Part shown: positions 5,749-5,964 of the stretch, one piece after another
Numbering within the stretch: the stretch's first letter is position 1
Layout: each line of letters opens with the position of its first letter
Source of the DNA: Spirochaetota bacterium
GTDB taxonomy: Bacteria; Spirochaetota; Spirochaetia; Treponematales; Breznakiellaceae
DNA: 5,964 nucleotides
Assembly: GCA_023398155.1 (NCBI GenBank)
Contig: JAEWSV010000234.1
Span: 1 to 5,964 of the forward strand
Direction: 5' to 3'
The notes under the pieces: model-generated
Databases searched by the model: none
Told to the model about the DNA's origin: nothing
What the model saw: only the letters and a program-made list of their open reading frames with translations
Program-made: the position numbers and the translations under genes

Positions 5749-5964
5749 GTGGGGACCTTCTTGTTCTATTTATCGAAGGTCCTCCGGCCCTTCCTGACCT
5801 CGCCGCTTTTCCTCTGCTTGGTAGTCGCGGCCATCTCGCTGATCGCGCTCCCCGCAGCCAGGAGCGGCAGGCGGATACTCAAGCGGTTGGGGCTCCTCGC
5901 CCTCGCGTCGCTCGCCGTCCTATCGCTTCCCGTGACCATGACCGCGGCGGCGCGGATATGGGAG
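5749..5964 (+). CDS. YdcF/ElyC-like (DUF218) membrane protein, N-terminal part (3' end beyond window)
   Basis: An open frame starts at GTG 5749 and runs 72 codons to the window edge. AAGGAGG (5737-5743) lies five bases upstream and makes this start convincing. The visible part has an FYLSKVLRPFLTSP opening (6-19), a first membrane helix (about 20-35), a short basic loop (RSGRRILKR, 39-47) and a second helix (about 48-63). This arrangement is what I know from the N-termini of YdcF/ElyC/SanA-type proteins, envelope proteins whose DUF218 domain would follow beyond the window. None of the DUF218 domain is visible, so the family call is tentative. It starts 15 bases after the glyA stop on the same strand, so it is probably co-transcribed with glyA and would then also lie downstream of the ZTP riboswitch. 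Confidence 0.6.
   Translation, partial: MGTFLFYLSKVLRPFLTSPLFLCLVVAAISLIALPAARSGRRILKRLGLLALASLAVLSLPVTMTAAARIWE

Overview
The window is dense, GC-rich bacterial chromosome with short intergenic gaps. It holds six protein genes, two of them cut by the window edges, and no tRNA, rRNA, CRISPR array or mobile element that I can see. The serine hydroxymethyltransferase is the long (~500 aa) form with a mid-protein insertion and a QPHCGADAN motif, a form I associate mainly with spirochaetes and chlamydiae. With the high GC content, a GC-rich member of the Spirochaetota is my best guess, but this is inference from one gene.

Layout. (1) 1-855, minus strand: the N-terminal 285 residues of an NhaP2-type K+(Na+)/H+ antiporter. 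(2) 856-1009: a divergent promoter region with a perfect 9-bp inverted repeat whose arms face the two flanking genes. (3) 1010-2521 and 2518-3222, plus strand: a DUF1538 membrane protein made of two ~251-residue repeats, overlapping by ATGA a cytosolic protein made of two PII-like domains in tandem. A strong ribosome binding site and ATG sit inside the second gene, exactly before its second PII domain. (4) 3250-4041, minus strand: a small membrane-anchored protein with a degenerate GGDEF domain, convergent with the PII-like gene; a hairpin lies at the junction. (5) 4042-4221: an intergenic region with a candidate sigma-70 promoter and what reads as a ZTP (pfl-motif) riboswitch. (6) 4222-5733, plus strand: glyA. 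(7) 5749-5964, plus strand: the start of a YdcF/ElyC-like (DUF218) membrane protein, probably co-transcribed with glyA.

How the parts may work together. The DUF1538-PII pair looks like a transporter and its cytosolic sensor, translationally coupled, by analogy with other PII-controlled membrane transporters (AmtB-GlnK, SbtA-SbtB). A cation/proton antiporter diverges from it and may share regulation through the inverted repeat. The glyA leader would sense ZTP/ZMP, the purine intermediate that builds up when 10-formyl-tetrahydrofolate is short, and would raise SHMT synthesis to restore one-carbon units. The least described element is the DUF1538/tandem-PII module with its possible internal translation start; the best supported regulatory element is the ZTP riboswitch.
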